Part shown: positions 1 to 8,446 of the stretch, in pieces
How the letters are laid out: each line of letters opens with the position of its first letter
Position numbering within the stretch: the stretch's first letter is position 1
Source of the DNA: Fundicoccus culcitae
Lineage (GTDB): Bacteria; Bacillota; Bacilli; Lactobacillales; Aerococcaceae
Length of the DNA: 64,000 bases
Assembly: GCF_024661895.1 (NCBI RefSeq)
Contig: NZ_CP102453.1
Location: forward strand, 744,001 to 808,000
Reading direction: 5' to 3'
Program-made: the position numbers and the translations under genes
The notes under the pieces: generated by a model
Databases searched by the model: none
The model's input: the letters and a program-made list of their open reading frames with translations, nothing else
Told to the model about the DNA's origin: nothing

Positions 1-21
1 CTATTGTCTATAATGTTTATA

Positions 22-64
22 TAAAAAAGACACATGACCTATAGGGGACATATGTCTATTTTTA
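22..64 (-). terminator. Intrinsic terminator after the integrase gene
   Basis: A hairpin with 9-base arms (AGACACATG and CATATGTCT, one mismatch) and a 12-base loop lies just past the recombinase stop codon. It is followed on the minus strand by a T tract, and A and T runs flank both sides, so it may work in both directions. Confidence 0.6.
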
Positions 65-86
65 TCAGTGAGTTCCTAATGAGTTA

Positions 87-1016
87 CTAAATTAAATTTG
101 ACAAAAACTGCACTATCTTTGTATTATCCTGATTCTCAAGCTCAGTGATTATATGAAGATAGGTTTTTTGTGTTATAGACATATTAGAATGACCTAATCT
201 TTTTGCAACACTTGCTACAGACACACCAGCATATAATAATAAAGAAGCATGTGTATGTCTTAAACTATGAATTGAAATAACTGGTATATTAGCCATGTTA
301 CATAATACTTCAAGTCTTTTATTAATTGTAGAATTGAAAACTCTTTTCTTTACAAAAATCACATTATCAGTTGGATATTCTTTTAATAGTTGTGAAAAAT
401 GCATTGCTGTTTGCCAATCTAATTGAATTTTTCGATTGGATGATTCATTTTTTGTTGGTAGGAAACTACCATTACTTTTTTTATAATCCCATGTCTTATT
501 TATAGTTAATGTCTGTTTACTAAAATCAAAATCTTCTGGTGTAAGAGCAAGCGCTTCAGAAAATCTTAAGCCAGTTTTTGTTACTAACAAAATAAACCAA
601 TCCCAGTTAATTTCATTTCCTAAGTCCATTTGACGTATAAGTGATTGAACTTCAAATTGATTTAAAAATTTCTGCTTTCTTTCAATTGCTTTTTTACCTT
701 TAATAATTACTTTTCTTGTTGGATTTGAATCAAGAATTCCTTCATCAATTGCATCAAGCACCGCTCCTTTTATTTGATGATGAAAATCCATCGTAGTTTG
801 TTTTTCGTGAGTCTTTGCATATTCATTTAATATTTCTTGATAGGTTCGACGATCTAAATCACACATTCTAATGCTCGGAGCAATCTTCTCTAAATGTTTC
901 AATGCAATATAATATTTACCTAATGAAACATCTCTAATTGCTCCTACCTTATACAACTCAATCCACTCTTCAAAGTAATCATAAAATAATTGCTTTGCTT
1001 TTCTTACTTTATTCAT
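87..1016 (-). CDS. Tyrosine recombinase / phage-type integrase
   Basis: This 309-residue protein has an N-terminal SAM-like core-binding domain (about residues 10-100) and a C-terminal catalytic domain. The tyrosine-recombinase residues are visible: Arg151 (TGLRFSE), Lys189, His250 and Arg253 (HSLRH), His276 (LGHSN) and the nucleophile Tyr286 (TYLH). The start is fixed by AGGAGGAG six bases upstream of the ATG. It follows hsdS on the same strand. In streptococci and lactococci such recombinases beside hsdS invert or shuffle target-recognition domains among hsdS copies; that role is inferred here because any second hsdS copy would lie beyond the left edge. A phage or genomic-island integrase is the alternative, but no phage genes or att site are seen. 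Confidence 0.9.
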   Translation of the reverse strand: MNKVRKAKQLFYDYFEEWIELYKVGAIRDVSLGKYYIALKHLEKIAPSIRMCDLDRRTYQEILNEYAKTHEKQTTMDFHHQIKGAVLDAIDEGILDSNPTRKVIIKGKKAIERKQKFLNQFEVQSLIRQMDLGNEINWDWFILLVTKTGLRFSEALALTPEDFDFSKQTLTINKTWDYKKSNGSFLPTKNESSNRKIQLDWQTAMHFSQLLKEYPTDNVIFVKKRVFNSTINKRLEVLCNMANIPVISIHSLRHTHASLLLYAGVSVASVAKRLGHSNMSITQKTYLHIITELENQDNTKIVQFLSNLI

Positions 1017-1022
1017 AAAAAT

Positions 1023-1067
1023 CTCCTCCTATATTTTCTTTAGAGTTTAAGAATAATATAGAAGGAG
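1023..1067. repeat. Inverted repeat between integrase start and hsdS end
   Basis: Arms CTCCTCCTATATT (1023-1035) and AATATAGAAGGAG (1055-1067) are inverted with one mismatch around a 19-base spacer. The left arm contains the Shine-Dalgarno sequence of the integrase, so the RNA hairpin could hide that site; it could also be a recombinase recognition dyad or a weak terminator. The function is not known. Confidence 0.5.
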
Positions 1068-1071
1068 CAAG

Positions 1072-2277
1072 TTATACGAACATTTTATCTAACAAGGATT
1101 GTTTAATATTAATAATTGTTGATTCTCTTTCATCAATCAATACAATTAAATCATCTATTAACATGAAGAAAGATCCAATTTTAATTTGTTCCTTGAGATT
1201 TGGGATACTTATTTCAATTGAGGACATTTGTTTAGTAGAAACTTCAGTGAAAGTTGATCCTGCACCAACTTTTTCAGCATATTTTTTTAAATAATCAGTC
1301 ATTGAAAATATAAAGTAACTATCTAATATATCATCTTTTGGAACGATTGATTGAAATCCTTGATTTGTTGTTGCTGATCTTGATAAAATTGCCGTCTTCC
1401 CAATTCCTGCTCTAGATGTAAATAATATTGTGCCCTCAGGCAACCATTTTGCAGAACTTTTTTCTAATCCTAGTTTAGTTATTTTTCTTAAACTAGAAGA
1501 AACATATCGTTCCGAACCAATTTCTGCAGGAGTAAACCAGTTAATATCTCCATTCCAAAAAGCTATATTATTAGTATCTGGTGTACCACCACTTACTATT
1601 GTAGATACATCTCTTAACTTACACTGTTCCCATTCGTAGTTAAAGTAAACGAACCTTAATCGAGGAACAACCTCATCTTTTTCAGGGAACATATGTTGAA
1701 GATAAGCCTTTTTAAGCAGTTTTAGTTTATCTAATTTTTGCTGATAAAGGGTGATTGCGTTGTCTAAATTTTTTATATAACTGCCTATCAGCTTTTGTTC
1801 TTCAATTTTTGGAATGAAAAAGTAGGTGTTAGATACTTTTTTCCAATCAGATCTAGGCATTTTTGTTCCAGAAGTATCATTTGCAACTTTTTGAAATTTT
1901 TTTGATTGAATTAAATAGTATAAAAAAGTGATATCAACATCAATTGGTTCGAGAACCCAAAAATCACCCAATGCAATTCCTTTAAAATCTGGAAGTAGCC
2001 AATTTTTTAAATAGGGACGCAATTTTCCATATAGAATGTTATTGTTATTAAACATAATACCTTTTCTGTTATCAAATTTATGACTAACATCTTTGTTTAA
2101 CCTGCCCTCTCCAGCCACAATATCTTCAAATTCTACTTTAGGGAGTGAATCCGAATTTGACGTTTTATTAGCTCTTTTTACAAAGGTAGAAAACTTAAAC
2201 AGTTCCCAATCATCACTAAACCCTTTAAATCGCAATTCTGGAACTCTTTTTTCATTTTGATTTTTGGATTTAGTCAT
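1072..2277 (-). CDS. hsdS: Type I restriction-modification specificity subunit HsdS
   Basis: HsdS chooses the DNA target of the type I R-M complex. The protein shows the family layout of two target-recognition halves, each starting with a related phrase (VPELRFKGFSDDWE near residue 12 and VPRLRFVYFNYEWE near 205), each followed by a helical spacer (for example LDKLKLLKKAYLQHMF). The start used is the ATG at 2277 (MTKSKNQ), which overlaps the end of hsdM by 8 bases and suggests translational coupling; an in-frame upstream codon at 2304 lies inside hsdM. Length is about 401 residues, typical for a complete HsdS. The specificity cannot be read from sequence alone. Confidence 0.93.
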   Translation of the reverse strand: MTKSKNQNEKRVPELRFKGFSDDWELFKFSTFVKRANKTSNSDSLPKVEFEDIVAGEGRLNKDVSHKFDNRKGIMFNNNNILYGKLRPYLKNWLLPDFKGIALGDFWVLEPIDVDITFLYYLIQSKKFQKVANDTSGTKMPRSDWKKVSNTYFFIPKIEEQKLIGSYIKNLDNAITLYQQKLDKLKLLKKAYLQHMFPEKDEVVPRLRFVYFNYEWEQCKLRDVSTIVSGGTPDTNNIAFWNGDINWFTPAEIGSERYVSSSLRKITKLGLEKSSAKWLPEGTILFTSRAGIGKTAILSRSATTNQGFQSIVPKDDILDSYFIFSMTDYLKKYAEKVGAGSTFTEVSTKQMSSIEISIPNLKEQIKIGSFFMLIDDLIVLIDERESTIINIKQSLLDKMFV

Positions 2278-3874
2278 GACGGAACACCGCCTTTGTTGCT
2301 TCAATTATTGATTTTGTTTCATCAGTAACTTGAAGTTGATCCAGCATAGCTAGTAATTCTTTTTCTGCGTCAGCTATCTGTTTATCAATTTCCTGTATTT
2401 CTTTCGAAACCTGAACGATATTTATAGGTTCCTCTTCTTCATAAGTATCTATATATCTTGGAATATTTAAGTTAAAATCATTTTCTTTAATTTCATCAAA
2501 ATCAGCAAGGTGAGCGTACTTATCAATATCTTTTTTATTAATATACGCCTCAATAATTTTATCAATGTGTGCGTCAGTTAAATTATTTTGGGTTTTTACT
2601 TTTTCAAAATCATTTGATGCATCGATAAAGAAGACTGTTTTATCTGGTTTGTTTTTCTTCAAAATTACCACTGTTGTAGGGATAGAGGTACTATAGAATA
2701 GATTTGCTGGTAACCCAATTACTGTGTCAATATATCCACTTTCAAGTAAAATTTGTCTAATTTTACCTTCAGCACCACCTCTAAATAAAATTCCGTGTGG
2801 TAAGACAATTCCCATAACTCCATCGTTCTTTAAATGATAAAACCCGTGTAATAAAAAAGCAAAGTCAGCTTTAGATTTCGGTGCTAATACTCCATAAGGT
2901 GAAAAACGGGGATCATCTAGAAACCCTTTTGCTGCAGACCATTTTGCTGAATAAGGTGGGTTCATTAAAACCGCATCAAAATTTGTAGGTTCATCTGTTG
3001 GCCAATCTTGATCCAAAGTATCTGCATTCCTCAATTTAAAGTTCGTTACTGGTACCTGATGCAACATCATATTCATTCGAGCTAAGTTATACGTTGAGGT
3101 ATTTAATTCTTGTCCAAAATAACGGATTTTTGTTGGTTCATTAGAATATGTCTGAGCATTTAACAACAAAGATCCCGATCCCATTGTAGGGTCATATACG
3201 GTAAAACCAGCGACATTTTCTTTACCCAACATTGAAATACGGGTAATTAATTGAGAAACGGATTGTGGCGTATAGAACTCACCAGCTTTTTTACCAGACT
3301 CAGAAGCAAATTGACTAATTAAGTATTCATATGCATCCCCTAAAACATCTGAACTTGTTTCTGCTAAATTTAATCCATCTAATTCTTTCATGACAGAAGC
3401 AATAGTATCACTTTTTTTCTGTTGCGTTGTTCCTAGTCTATTAGAATCCAAATCAATATCAGAGAACAAACCAAAAAATGTTTCATCCGATGTCTCTACA
3501 TCTCGGAATCCTTGCATTAATTTTTCTCTTTGAAATTGACCTTTATGAATATCATTTAAAAGACTTTGAAAAGTTAATTCAGGAGCAATTGTATATGAAT
3601 AGTCATATTGAAGATTTTCATACAATTCTTCTCTAAGATCAACATCATTATATGCTTCTTCATAAATCTTTTGTGCTTCTGATAAATTAGTGTATGGTTC
3701 TTCTAATAAATTAGCTACATGGACTAATTGATTATCTGACAAGAATTTGTAGAATATCAATCCTAATGTATAATTTTTATACTCGTTAGCATCCATTTTT
3801 GATCGCAAAATATTTGCGGAATTCCAGAGGACTTGAAACAAATCTTTAGTACCAGTTACTTTTTTCTCTGCCAT
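2270..3874 (-). CDS. hsdM: Type I restriction-modification DNA methyltransferase HsdM
   Basis: N6-adenine methyltransferase subunit of a type I R-M system. The 534-residue protein has the HsdM N-terminal helical domain (about 10-150), AdoMet-binding motif I as DPTMGSGS (228-235) and catalytic motif IV as NPPY (305-308). It overlaps hsdS, and the pair forms an operon with the downstream recombinase. hsdR is absent both upstream (toward 4 kb) and between these genes, so it must lie left of the window, elsewhere, or be missing, in which case the system would be modification-only. The start is preceded by GGTAGGAGAACG. Confidence 0.95.
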   Translation of the reverse strand: MAEKKVTGTKDLFQVLWNSANILRSKMDANEYKNYTLGLIFYKFLSDNQLVHVANLLEEPYTNLSEAQKIYEEAYNDVDLREELYENLQYDYSYTIAPELTFQSLLNDIHKGQFQREKLMQGFRDVETSDETFFGLFSDIDLDSNRLGTTQQKKSDTIASVMKELDGLNLAETSSDVLGDAYEYLISQFASESGKKAGEFYTPQSVSQLITRISMLGKENVAGFTVYDPTMGSGSLLLNAQTYSNEPTKIRYFGQELNTSTYNLARMNMMLHQVPVTNFKLRNADTLDQDWPTDEPTNFDAVLMNPPYSAKWSAAKGFLDDPRFSPYGVLAPKSKADFAFLLHGFYHLKNDGVMGIVLPHGILFRGGAEGKIRQILLESGYIDTVIGLPANLFYSTSIPTTVVILKKNKPDKTVFFIDASNDFEKVKTQNNLTDAHIDKIIEAYINKKDIDKYAHLADFDEIKENDFNLNIPRYIDTYEEEEPINIVQVSKEIQEIDKQIADAEKELLAMLDQLQVTDETKSIIEATKAVFRHD

Positions 3875-3997
3875 CGTTCTCCTACCTTTACATATATACT
3901 AAATTTACACTGTATAACAGCGATAATTATATTCAAGTATAAACTATTTTTAACAGATTTGGTAATTGGTATCGATTCTATTTTAACATAAAATAAA

Positions 3998-4300
3998 TCA
4001 ATTTTGGTTTATGATTCCATAAAATAATTTACTTGCAATATTCGTCTCAAACACCAGAATTTTCATATTCGTATCATAAACAGAGTTGTTTTCAATCATA
4101 AAATTGACAAAGTCTTTAATTTTATGCTCAGTATTATCGGCTTTGATATTTATTGTAATAGTAATTTTAGAAAAAATTCCCAGGTCAACATTTATATAAT
4201 TGTATCCCTAAAATCTAATTACTTGACTTTAACTCTTTGCAAAGGTGACGAAGCCCTAATAACTGTCATAATAGTGATTAAGAGCTTTATTTTATTAAAA
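3998..4300 (-). pseudogene. Degraded OsmC-family gene remnant
   Basis: Read on the minus strand, this stretch still encodes the C-terminal half of an OsmC protein closely resembling the intact one at 5459-5899. One frame gives GYNYINVDLGIFSKITITIN, matching DGYKYINPNAKKGFSKITIN of the intact copy, and continues with a helix ending in VFETNI. Upstream, MTVIRASSPLQRVKVK corresponds to the AIVIKSFARSKHINLKGC region, but an in-frame TAG and a frameshift separate the two parts, and the N-terminal third is gone. It lies 5-prime of nothing functional and is probably the leftover of a local duplication. Confidence 0.7.
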
Positions 4301-4409
4301 AATATAGTTACGACTTATCTTGTGTCACTTGATTGATGTTTAGTCAATTCCGTCCAAGACAAACTGCACGGACTTTTAGTCACCAAATTAATCCATCCTA
4401 ATTTGCACA

Positions 4410-4449
4410 TAAAAGAACACAAACAGACTAATCAGTTTGTGTTCTTTGT
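4410..4449. terminator. Strong bidirectional intrinsic terminator
   Basis: A perfect 13-base stem (AAAGAACACAAAC / GTTTGTGTTCTTT) with a 10-base loop lies just downstream of the stop codon of the HxlR gene on the minus strand; A and T tracts flank both sides. Confidence 0.85.
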
Positions 4450-4452
4450 TAA

Positions 4453-4830
4453 CTATTTCTCCTCATCAAAATACCCTTCAAAAAAGTTAAATGGCATTAA
4501 TTCCTCCGTCACATACTTTTCTGACCAATGGCAAATTTGCTCTAAAATCGGAATAACAGATAAGCCTTTTGGAGTGAGTGAATATTCGACGCGAACGGGA
4601 ATCTCATTGAATTGCTCTCGACCAACAATGTTATCTTCCATCAGTTCTTTGAGGGCTTTTGACAAAACTGCATCCGTAATATCAATCATTTCTTCTTTTA
4701 ATTCATTGTAGCGAAGAACCGTTTTTTGATTCAGCATACAGATGATTCTTGCCTTCCATTTACCGCCAAATACATCTAAACCATATTCAAGAGGACATCT
4801 AATTTCTTTTTTTATTTTTGCTTCATACAT
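4453..4830 (-). CDS. HxlR-family winged-helix transcriptional regulator (copy 1)
   Basis: A 125-residue MarR/HxlR-type DNA-binding protein with one winged helix (about 20-95). A conserved cysteine sits in KKEIRCPLEYGL, in the position used by HypR-type HxlR proteins of Bacillus to sense disulfide or electrophile stress (family knowledge). The start is set at the ATG at 4830 (MYEAKIK), because AAAGGA stands eight bases upstream and the near-duplicate at 8003-8380 starts identically; a longer reading from 4866 has no usable ribosome site. It lies 65 bases downstream of an OsmC gene in the same direction, so the two probably form an operon controlled by the dyad at 5344-5365. Confidence 0.9.
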   Translation of the reverse strand: MYEAKIKKEIRCPLEYGLDVFGGKWKARIICMLNQKTVLRYNELKEEMIDITDAVLSKALKELMEDNIVGREQFNEIPVRVEYSLTPKGLSVIPILEQICHWSEKYVTEELMPFNFFEGYFDEEK

Positions 4831-4895
4831 GTTTGTCATCCTTTCATAGGACTGATTATTTAGCAACGGAAGTTTCTTTCTAAAAACCAGTCGAT

Positions 4896-5309
4896 CTATC
4901 CTACTAGAATTTCACTTTCTACATTGATGGTAACACCAGCACTTTTTAGTAAATTACCCACGTCACACTTACGGTCTGAGTACGCAATCGCACGCTCCAC
5001 TTCATCAGTCAGATCCGTTGGCGTTAATACTTTAATGTGATGAATAAACAATAATCCTGTCTCATTAGTTGTAATTTCAGTTGTGACACTGACATCCGTT
5101 GTTTCAATTTTTCTGGCTTCTAATGCATAAACTAAAGTCGTACCAAAACATGCTTGTGCTGCTGAAGCAAGTAGTTCTTTGGGACCAAAACCTTCTCCAC
5201 TCCCACGTAATGCTTCTGGTATTGCGATATCAACTGAATATGTCCCAAAATCTATTTGACCTTTACCTTTTGAACCGCCTGCCCATGTAAATTGGATGGA
5301 ATCTGACAT
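4896..5309 (-). CDS. OsmC/Ohr-family peroxiredoxin-like protein
   Basis: A 137-residue OsmC-fold protein. OsmC and Ohr proteins reduce organic hydroperoxides with two cysteines; here they are in AAQACFGTTL (about residue 54) and DRKCDVG (about residue 116), the family positions. AGAGGAG lies eight bases before the ATG. It is first in a likely operon with HxlR copy 1. The phrase SKGKGQ and the overall length match the SACOL1771/OsmC peroxiredoxin subgroup better than classical Ohr; the exact substrate is unknown. Confidence 0.9.
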   Translation of the reverse strand: MSDSIQFTWAGGSKGKGQIDFGTYSVDIAIPEALRGSGEGFGPKELLASAAQACFGTTLVYALEARKIETTDVSVTTEITTNETGLLFIHHIKVLTPTDLTDEVERAIAYSDRKCDVGNLLKSAGVTINVESEILVG

Positions 5310-5343
5310 AATAAAAACTCCTCTTTTTTAATTAATTTATTCA

Positions 5344-5365
5344 CATTCAATTAATTAATTGAATG
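5344..5365. promoter_or_regulatory. 22-bp perfect palindrome, probable HxlR operator
   Basis: Half-sites CATTCAATTAA and TTAATTGAATG abut to make a perfect 22-base palindrome 35 bases upstream of the OsmC start. The same outer halves with the same 8-base centre spacing (CGTTCAA-N8-TTGAATG) recur upstream of HxlR copy 2 at 8447-8468. This makes it a good candidate operator for the HxlR pair. Confidence 0.7.
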
Positions 5366-5408
5366 ATGCTATGTATTATTATACCTTCCCACTTAAAAAA
5401 AGCAATGC

Positions 5409-5452
5409 AAAAAGCTCAAAACAAGAATATTCTCCTTAGTTTTGAGCTTTTA
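5409..5452. terminator. Intrinsic terminator after second OsmC gene
   Basis: A perfect 13-base stem, AAAAGCTCAAAAC paired with GTTTTGAGCTTTT, lies just beyond the stop codon of the OsmC gene at 5459. A and T runs on both sides allow use in either direction. Confidence 0.8.
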
Positions 5453-5458
5453 ACTGAA

Positions 5459-5899
5459 TTATTTTTTAATGATGTTTGTTTCAAATTCTGGTGTGTTTGT
5501 GATTGTATCATGAACGGGACAAGTTTCAATGACAAAATCGATATACTCTTTAATTTCTTCATCTGTGTTATCAGCATCAATATGAATATTAATTGTTATT
5601 TTTGAAAAACCTTTTTTCGCATTTGGATTAATATACTTATATCCATCAGGATCCAATTCACCTTCACAAACGACCGTACATCCTTTTAAATTGATGTGTT
5701 TTGAGCGTGCAAATGATTTAATCACAATTGCTAGACAAGCACCAAGCGAATTAAGTAATAATTCTACGGGATTCATCCCTTTGTCCGTACCACCACTATC
5801 TCTTGGTTCATCAATAAGTAGTTCGAAATCACGACTCTTACCTTGTACTTTTAACCCACTTAACAGCGTTGACTCTGATTTATAAATTTCAATTGCCAT
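5459..5899 (-). CDS. OsmC-family protein (YhfA-like)
   Basis: This 146-residue OsmC-fold protein has the two family cysteines in LGACLAIV (about residue 54) and ETCPVHDT (about residue 126), consistent with a thiol-dependent peroxidase or related role. GGAG stands close to the ATG. It appears to be transcribed alone, with its own terminator. Upstream is a 14-base palindrome ATATGTTAACATAT (5950-5963) of unknown use. The degraded copy at about 3998-4300 derives from a gene very like this one. Confidence 0.88.
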   Translation of the reverse strand: MAIEIYKSESTLLSGLKVQGKSRDFELLIDEPRDSGGTDKGMNPVELLLNSLGACLAIVIKSFARSKHINLKGCTVVCEGELDPDGYKYINPNAKKGFSKITINIHIDADNTDEEIKEYIDFVIETCPVHDTITNTPEFETNIIKK

Positions 5900-6031
5900 T
5901 TTACATTCTCCAATCTATTTATTAATTACTTATTCGATATTGCCAAATAATATGTTAACATATATAACTATGTGAATAAATACACTAACAAACGAATGAG
6001 TAACTCATAATTATGATAGCTGTGAGAAGTA

Positions 6032-6646
6032 TCATAGATCTTTAGCTTGATACAATTTAAGATTTATCCTGAGAATTAAAGCGGCTAATATCAAAAAGAT
6101 GATAGCCAACGCACTTAGGATTAAGTTCAGGTCAAAATTATTTAACAATGAATATAAGTGTTCATACTGTCTTGTATTAACAATCATCGGAATAATCGTA
6201 ATAAAAGCTAAATAAATAAGTATGATGATATATTTCATAACACGAGATCCAAATAATAAAAATAATAATTGATAAACGACAATGGAAAATATGATTAAAA
6301 TAAAACTAGCGATAAACTCCCCAATCTGATTAGCTTCCAAATTAGGTAGAATAAAATTTAAACTACTTATAATCAGTATATAGAAAAACCCAATCAGCGA
6401 TCCAAAGATAACTTTTGACATAACAACCTCGTCTCTTGAAACAGGCAGACTAGCAATCAACCGTTCAGAATGATTCAACTCATCCATCCCATCGCTATTG
6501 CCTAAGACTAATAAGACAAAAGGTATCGTCAGATACAAGGAAAATTGATTCTCATACATCACGATATTTATTAGAATATATACTGCTGTTGAAATTAAAA
6601 TAATGCGTAAATTAACGATAAATTCTTTCTTAAGTAAAGCTAGCAA
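6032..6646 (-). CDS. ABC-2-type exporter permease (six membrane spans)
   Basis: A 204-residue hydrophobic protein with about six predicted transmembrane segments (near 10-30, 32-50, 78-98, 108-130, 137-155 and 175-195). The start is a TTG (MLALLKKEF) preceded at seven bases by GGAGGG and overlapping the ATPase gene by 17 bases. It is the membrane partner of the ATPase encoded immediately upstream and belongs to a GntR-ATPase-permease operon. Such YtrA-type modules often respond to cell-envelope antibiotics; the substrate is not known. Confidence 0.85.
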   Translation of the reverse strand: MLALLKKEFIVNLRIILISTAVYILINIVMYENQFSLYLTIPFVLLVLGNSDGMDELNHSERLIASLPVSRDEVVMSKVIFGSLIGFFYILIISSLNFILPNLEANQIGEFIASFILIIFSIVVYQLLFLLFGSRVMKYIIILIYLAFITIIPMIVNTRQYEHLYSLLNNFDLNLILSALAIIFLILAALILRINLKLYQAKDL

Positions 6647-7514
6647 TGGCTTTCCCTCCTTTTCTAATCGAATATAACATCACATCATCTAACGTTGCAG
6701 GTTCAACAATGATACGATCGCCGAAAAGCTCAATAAATGTCGCACTATCTCTTGTCATTCCTACAAAACCGGTCGCTTTCTCCTCAATACCAATAAGTAA
6801 TGACCGGGTATCCCTATCCAACAAATCTTTAGAACCTTTAATGATTTTATAGTCTTCCATGATGTTATCTTTACTATCATTCATAATAATTTCACCGTCA
6901 TGAATAAAGACAATATAATCCGCTATTTTTTCTAAATCACTTGTTATATGTGATGAAAAGAAAATCGTTTTATTTTCATCTTGAATAATTTCGTATAAGA
7001 TATCTAGAATTTCAGAACGAACAACGGGATCCAAACCAGATGTTGGCTCATCAAGGATGATGACATCCGCTTGATGCGATAAGGCAATGCTAAGAAACAA
7101 TTTAATTTTCATCCCCGTCGATAAGTCTTTGACTTTTTTCCTGGCTGGTAGATGAAACCGTTCAATATAGTGATTAAATACCTCAGTATCCCAATTTTTG
7201 TAAAAATTACTAATTAATTTCTCTGTTAATTGGATAGACAAGTGGTCATAAAATACATTTTCAGCATAGACAAATCCAATGCGTTCACGAATTGCTTTTC
7301 CATCCTCATTGATGTCTTTACCAAATACCTCAATCGTACCTTCATCCAGTGTTAATAAATTCATGATTAGATTAATGGTCGTCGATTTTCCTGCTCCGTT
7401 TGGGCCAATAAAACCCGTAATATATCCTTTAGGAACACTTAAGTTAAGCTGTCTAATTGAAAAATCGTCAAAGCTTTTACTCACATTATGTAATTCTATT
7501 GCATACTCACCCAT
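6630..7514 (-). CDS. ABC exporter ATPase (YtrB/BcrA-like)
   Basis: A 294-residue ABC ATPase with Walker [10 protein letters not shown] (about 37-45), signature LSTGMKIKL (about 136-144), Walker B VIILDEPT and switch His in FFSSHI. The C-terminal 80 residues form the accessory domain common in BcrA/YtrB ATPases. The signature is LSTGM instead of LSGGQ, which is usual in this subgroup. AAGGAGG precedes the ATG, and the gene overlaps the GntR gene upstream by 8 bases. Confidence 0.92.
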   Translation of the reverse strand: MGEYAIELHNVSKSFDDFSIRQLNLSVPKGYITGFIGPNGAGKSTTINLIMNLLTLDEGTIEVFGKDINEDGKAIRERIGFVYAENVFYDHLSIQLTEKLISNFYKNWDTEVFNHYIERFHLPARKKVKDLSTGMKIKLFLSIALSHQADVIILDEPTSGLDPVVRSEILDILYEIIQDENKTIFFSSHITSDLEKIADYIVFIHDGEIIMNDSKDNIMEDYKIIKGSKDLLDRDTRSLLIGIEEKATGFVGMTRDSATFIELFGDRIIVEPATLDDVMLYSIRKGGKAIASFT

Positions 7515-7890
7515 TTTCTTCCTCCTTAAATGCCTTGTTTATCAAGTTAATCAATTCACTTTCTGATAGTTGAATCGATTTAGCCTCATCAACCAGTTGC
7601 TTTAACTCTTGTTCTATTTTTACTATTTTCTTGGCTCGAATTTTACTCGTGTCTAATTCAGCCACATAAGTTCCTTTTCCAGGTATGGTTGTAATGTAGT
7701 TTTCACTTTCGAGTGAGTCATAGGCTTTTTTTACAGTTATAACGCTGACTTCCAAATCCTTAGCTAATTGACGAATCGATGGCATTTGCTCACCTGATAC
7801 GACTTCATTATTGAGTATATTCCGCTTAATTTCTTTAATAATCTGTTCATACAGAGGATCCTTACTATACATTGACAGATTAATATTCAT
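7507..7890 (-). CDS. GntR-family (YtrA-type) transcriptional regulator
   Basis: A 127-residue YtrA-subfamily regulator: an N-terminal GntR winged helix (about 8-75; PSIRQLAKDLEVSVITVKKAY is split by the recognition helix) and a short helical tail instead of a large effector domain. It heads the operon with the ABC ATPase and permease, and the operator/promoter immediately upstream indicates autoregulation. The ATG follows GGTGGTGGAAGA. Confidence 0.92.
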   Translation of the reverse strand: MNINLSMYSKDPLYEQIIKEIKRNILNNEVVSGEQMPSIRQLAKDLEVSVITVKKAYDSLESENYITTIPGKGTYVAELDTSKIRAKKIVKIEQELKQLVDEAKSIQLSESELINLINKAFKEEENG

Positions 7891-7903
7891 TCTTCCACCA
7901 CCT

Positions 7904-7946
7904 TACTGTTCATATACAGTATATACAGTAAGAAGTAAGTAGTCAA
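7904..7946 (-). promoter_or_regulatory. Promoter and operator of the GntR/ABC operon
   Basis: On the minus strand a -35 box TTGACT (7941-7946) and a -10 box TATACT (7918-7923) are separated by exactly 17 bases. The -10 box lies inside a dyad with outer arms TTACTGT and ACAGTAA and an internal direct repeat TACTGTATA. A repressor bound here would cover the -10 box and start site, as expected for an autoregulated YtrA-type protein. Confidence 0.75.
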
Positions 7947-7950
7947 CAAA

Positions 7951-7989
7951 AAAATCTACCAACCTCTTATAGGAAAATTGGTAGATTTC
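7951..7989. terminator. Intrinsic terminator after HxlR copy 2
   Basis: The stem AAATCTACCAA / TTGGTAGATTT lies between the stop codon of HxlR copy 2 and the GntR promoter. A T run follows on the minus strand. Confidence 0.8.
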
Positions 7990-8002
7990 ACACATATAAT
8001 AT

Positions 8003-8380
8003 TTAATTTTCATCAGCATAGTAACTATCATAATAATTTACAGGCATCAACTCGTCGGAAACAAATTCTAATGACCAATCATAGATCTGTTCTAGTATTG
8101 GGACAACACTCTTTCCTTTGTTGCTTAAAGAATACTCAACCCGAACCGGGATTTCATTATATTGTTGTCGTTCAATAATATCATCTTCGATTAGCTCTTT
8201 TAGTGCTTTTGACAAAACAGCATCTGTAATATCGAGCATTTCTTCTTTTAATTCATTGTATCGCAGGGTATCTTTCATAACTAACATACAAATAATTCGT
8301 GTCTTCCACTTGCCACCAATAACTTCCAATCCATATTCAATGGGACATCTAATTTCCTTCTTTATTTTCGCTTCATACAT
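8003..8380 (-). CDS. HxlR-family winged-helix transcriptional regulator (copy 2)
   Basis: A 125-residue HxlR protein very similar along its full length to copy 1 (same start MYEAKIKKEIRC and same core TDAVLSKALKEL). It keeps the conserved sensing cysteine in EIRCPIEYGL. An AAAGGA site precedes the ATG at the same distance as in copy 1. It is a single-gene unit with a dyad at 8447-8468 upstream and a terminator downstream. The two copies look like a fairly recent duplication that diverged mostly in the C-terminal dimer helix. Confidence 0.9.
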   Translation of the reverse strand: MYEAKIKKEIRCPIEYGLEVIGGKWKTRIICMLVMKDTLRYNELKEEMLDITDAVLSKALKELIEDDIIERQQYNEIPVRVEYSLSNKGKSVVPILEQIYDWSLEFVSDELMPVNYYDSYYADEN

Positions 8381-8446
8381 CTAACTCATCCTTTCAAAAA
8401 GAAGCGTTTAAGAGAATTCTCGCTTATCAAAGTTAAACAGCTCTTA

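Noticed and set aside
4124-4336. 70-codon plus-strand frame
   Set aside because: It is antisense to the OsmC remnant, which explains its length.
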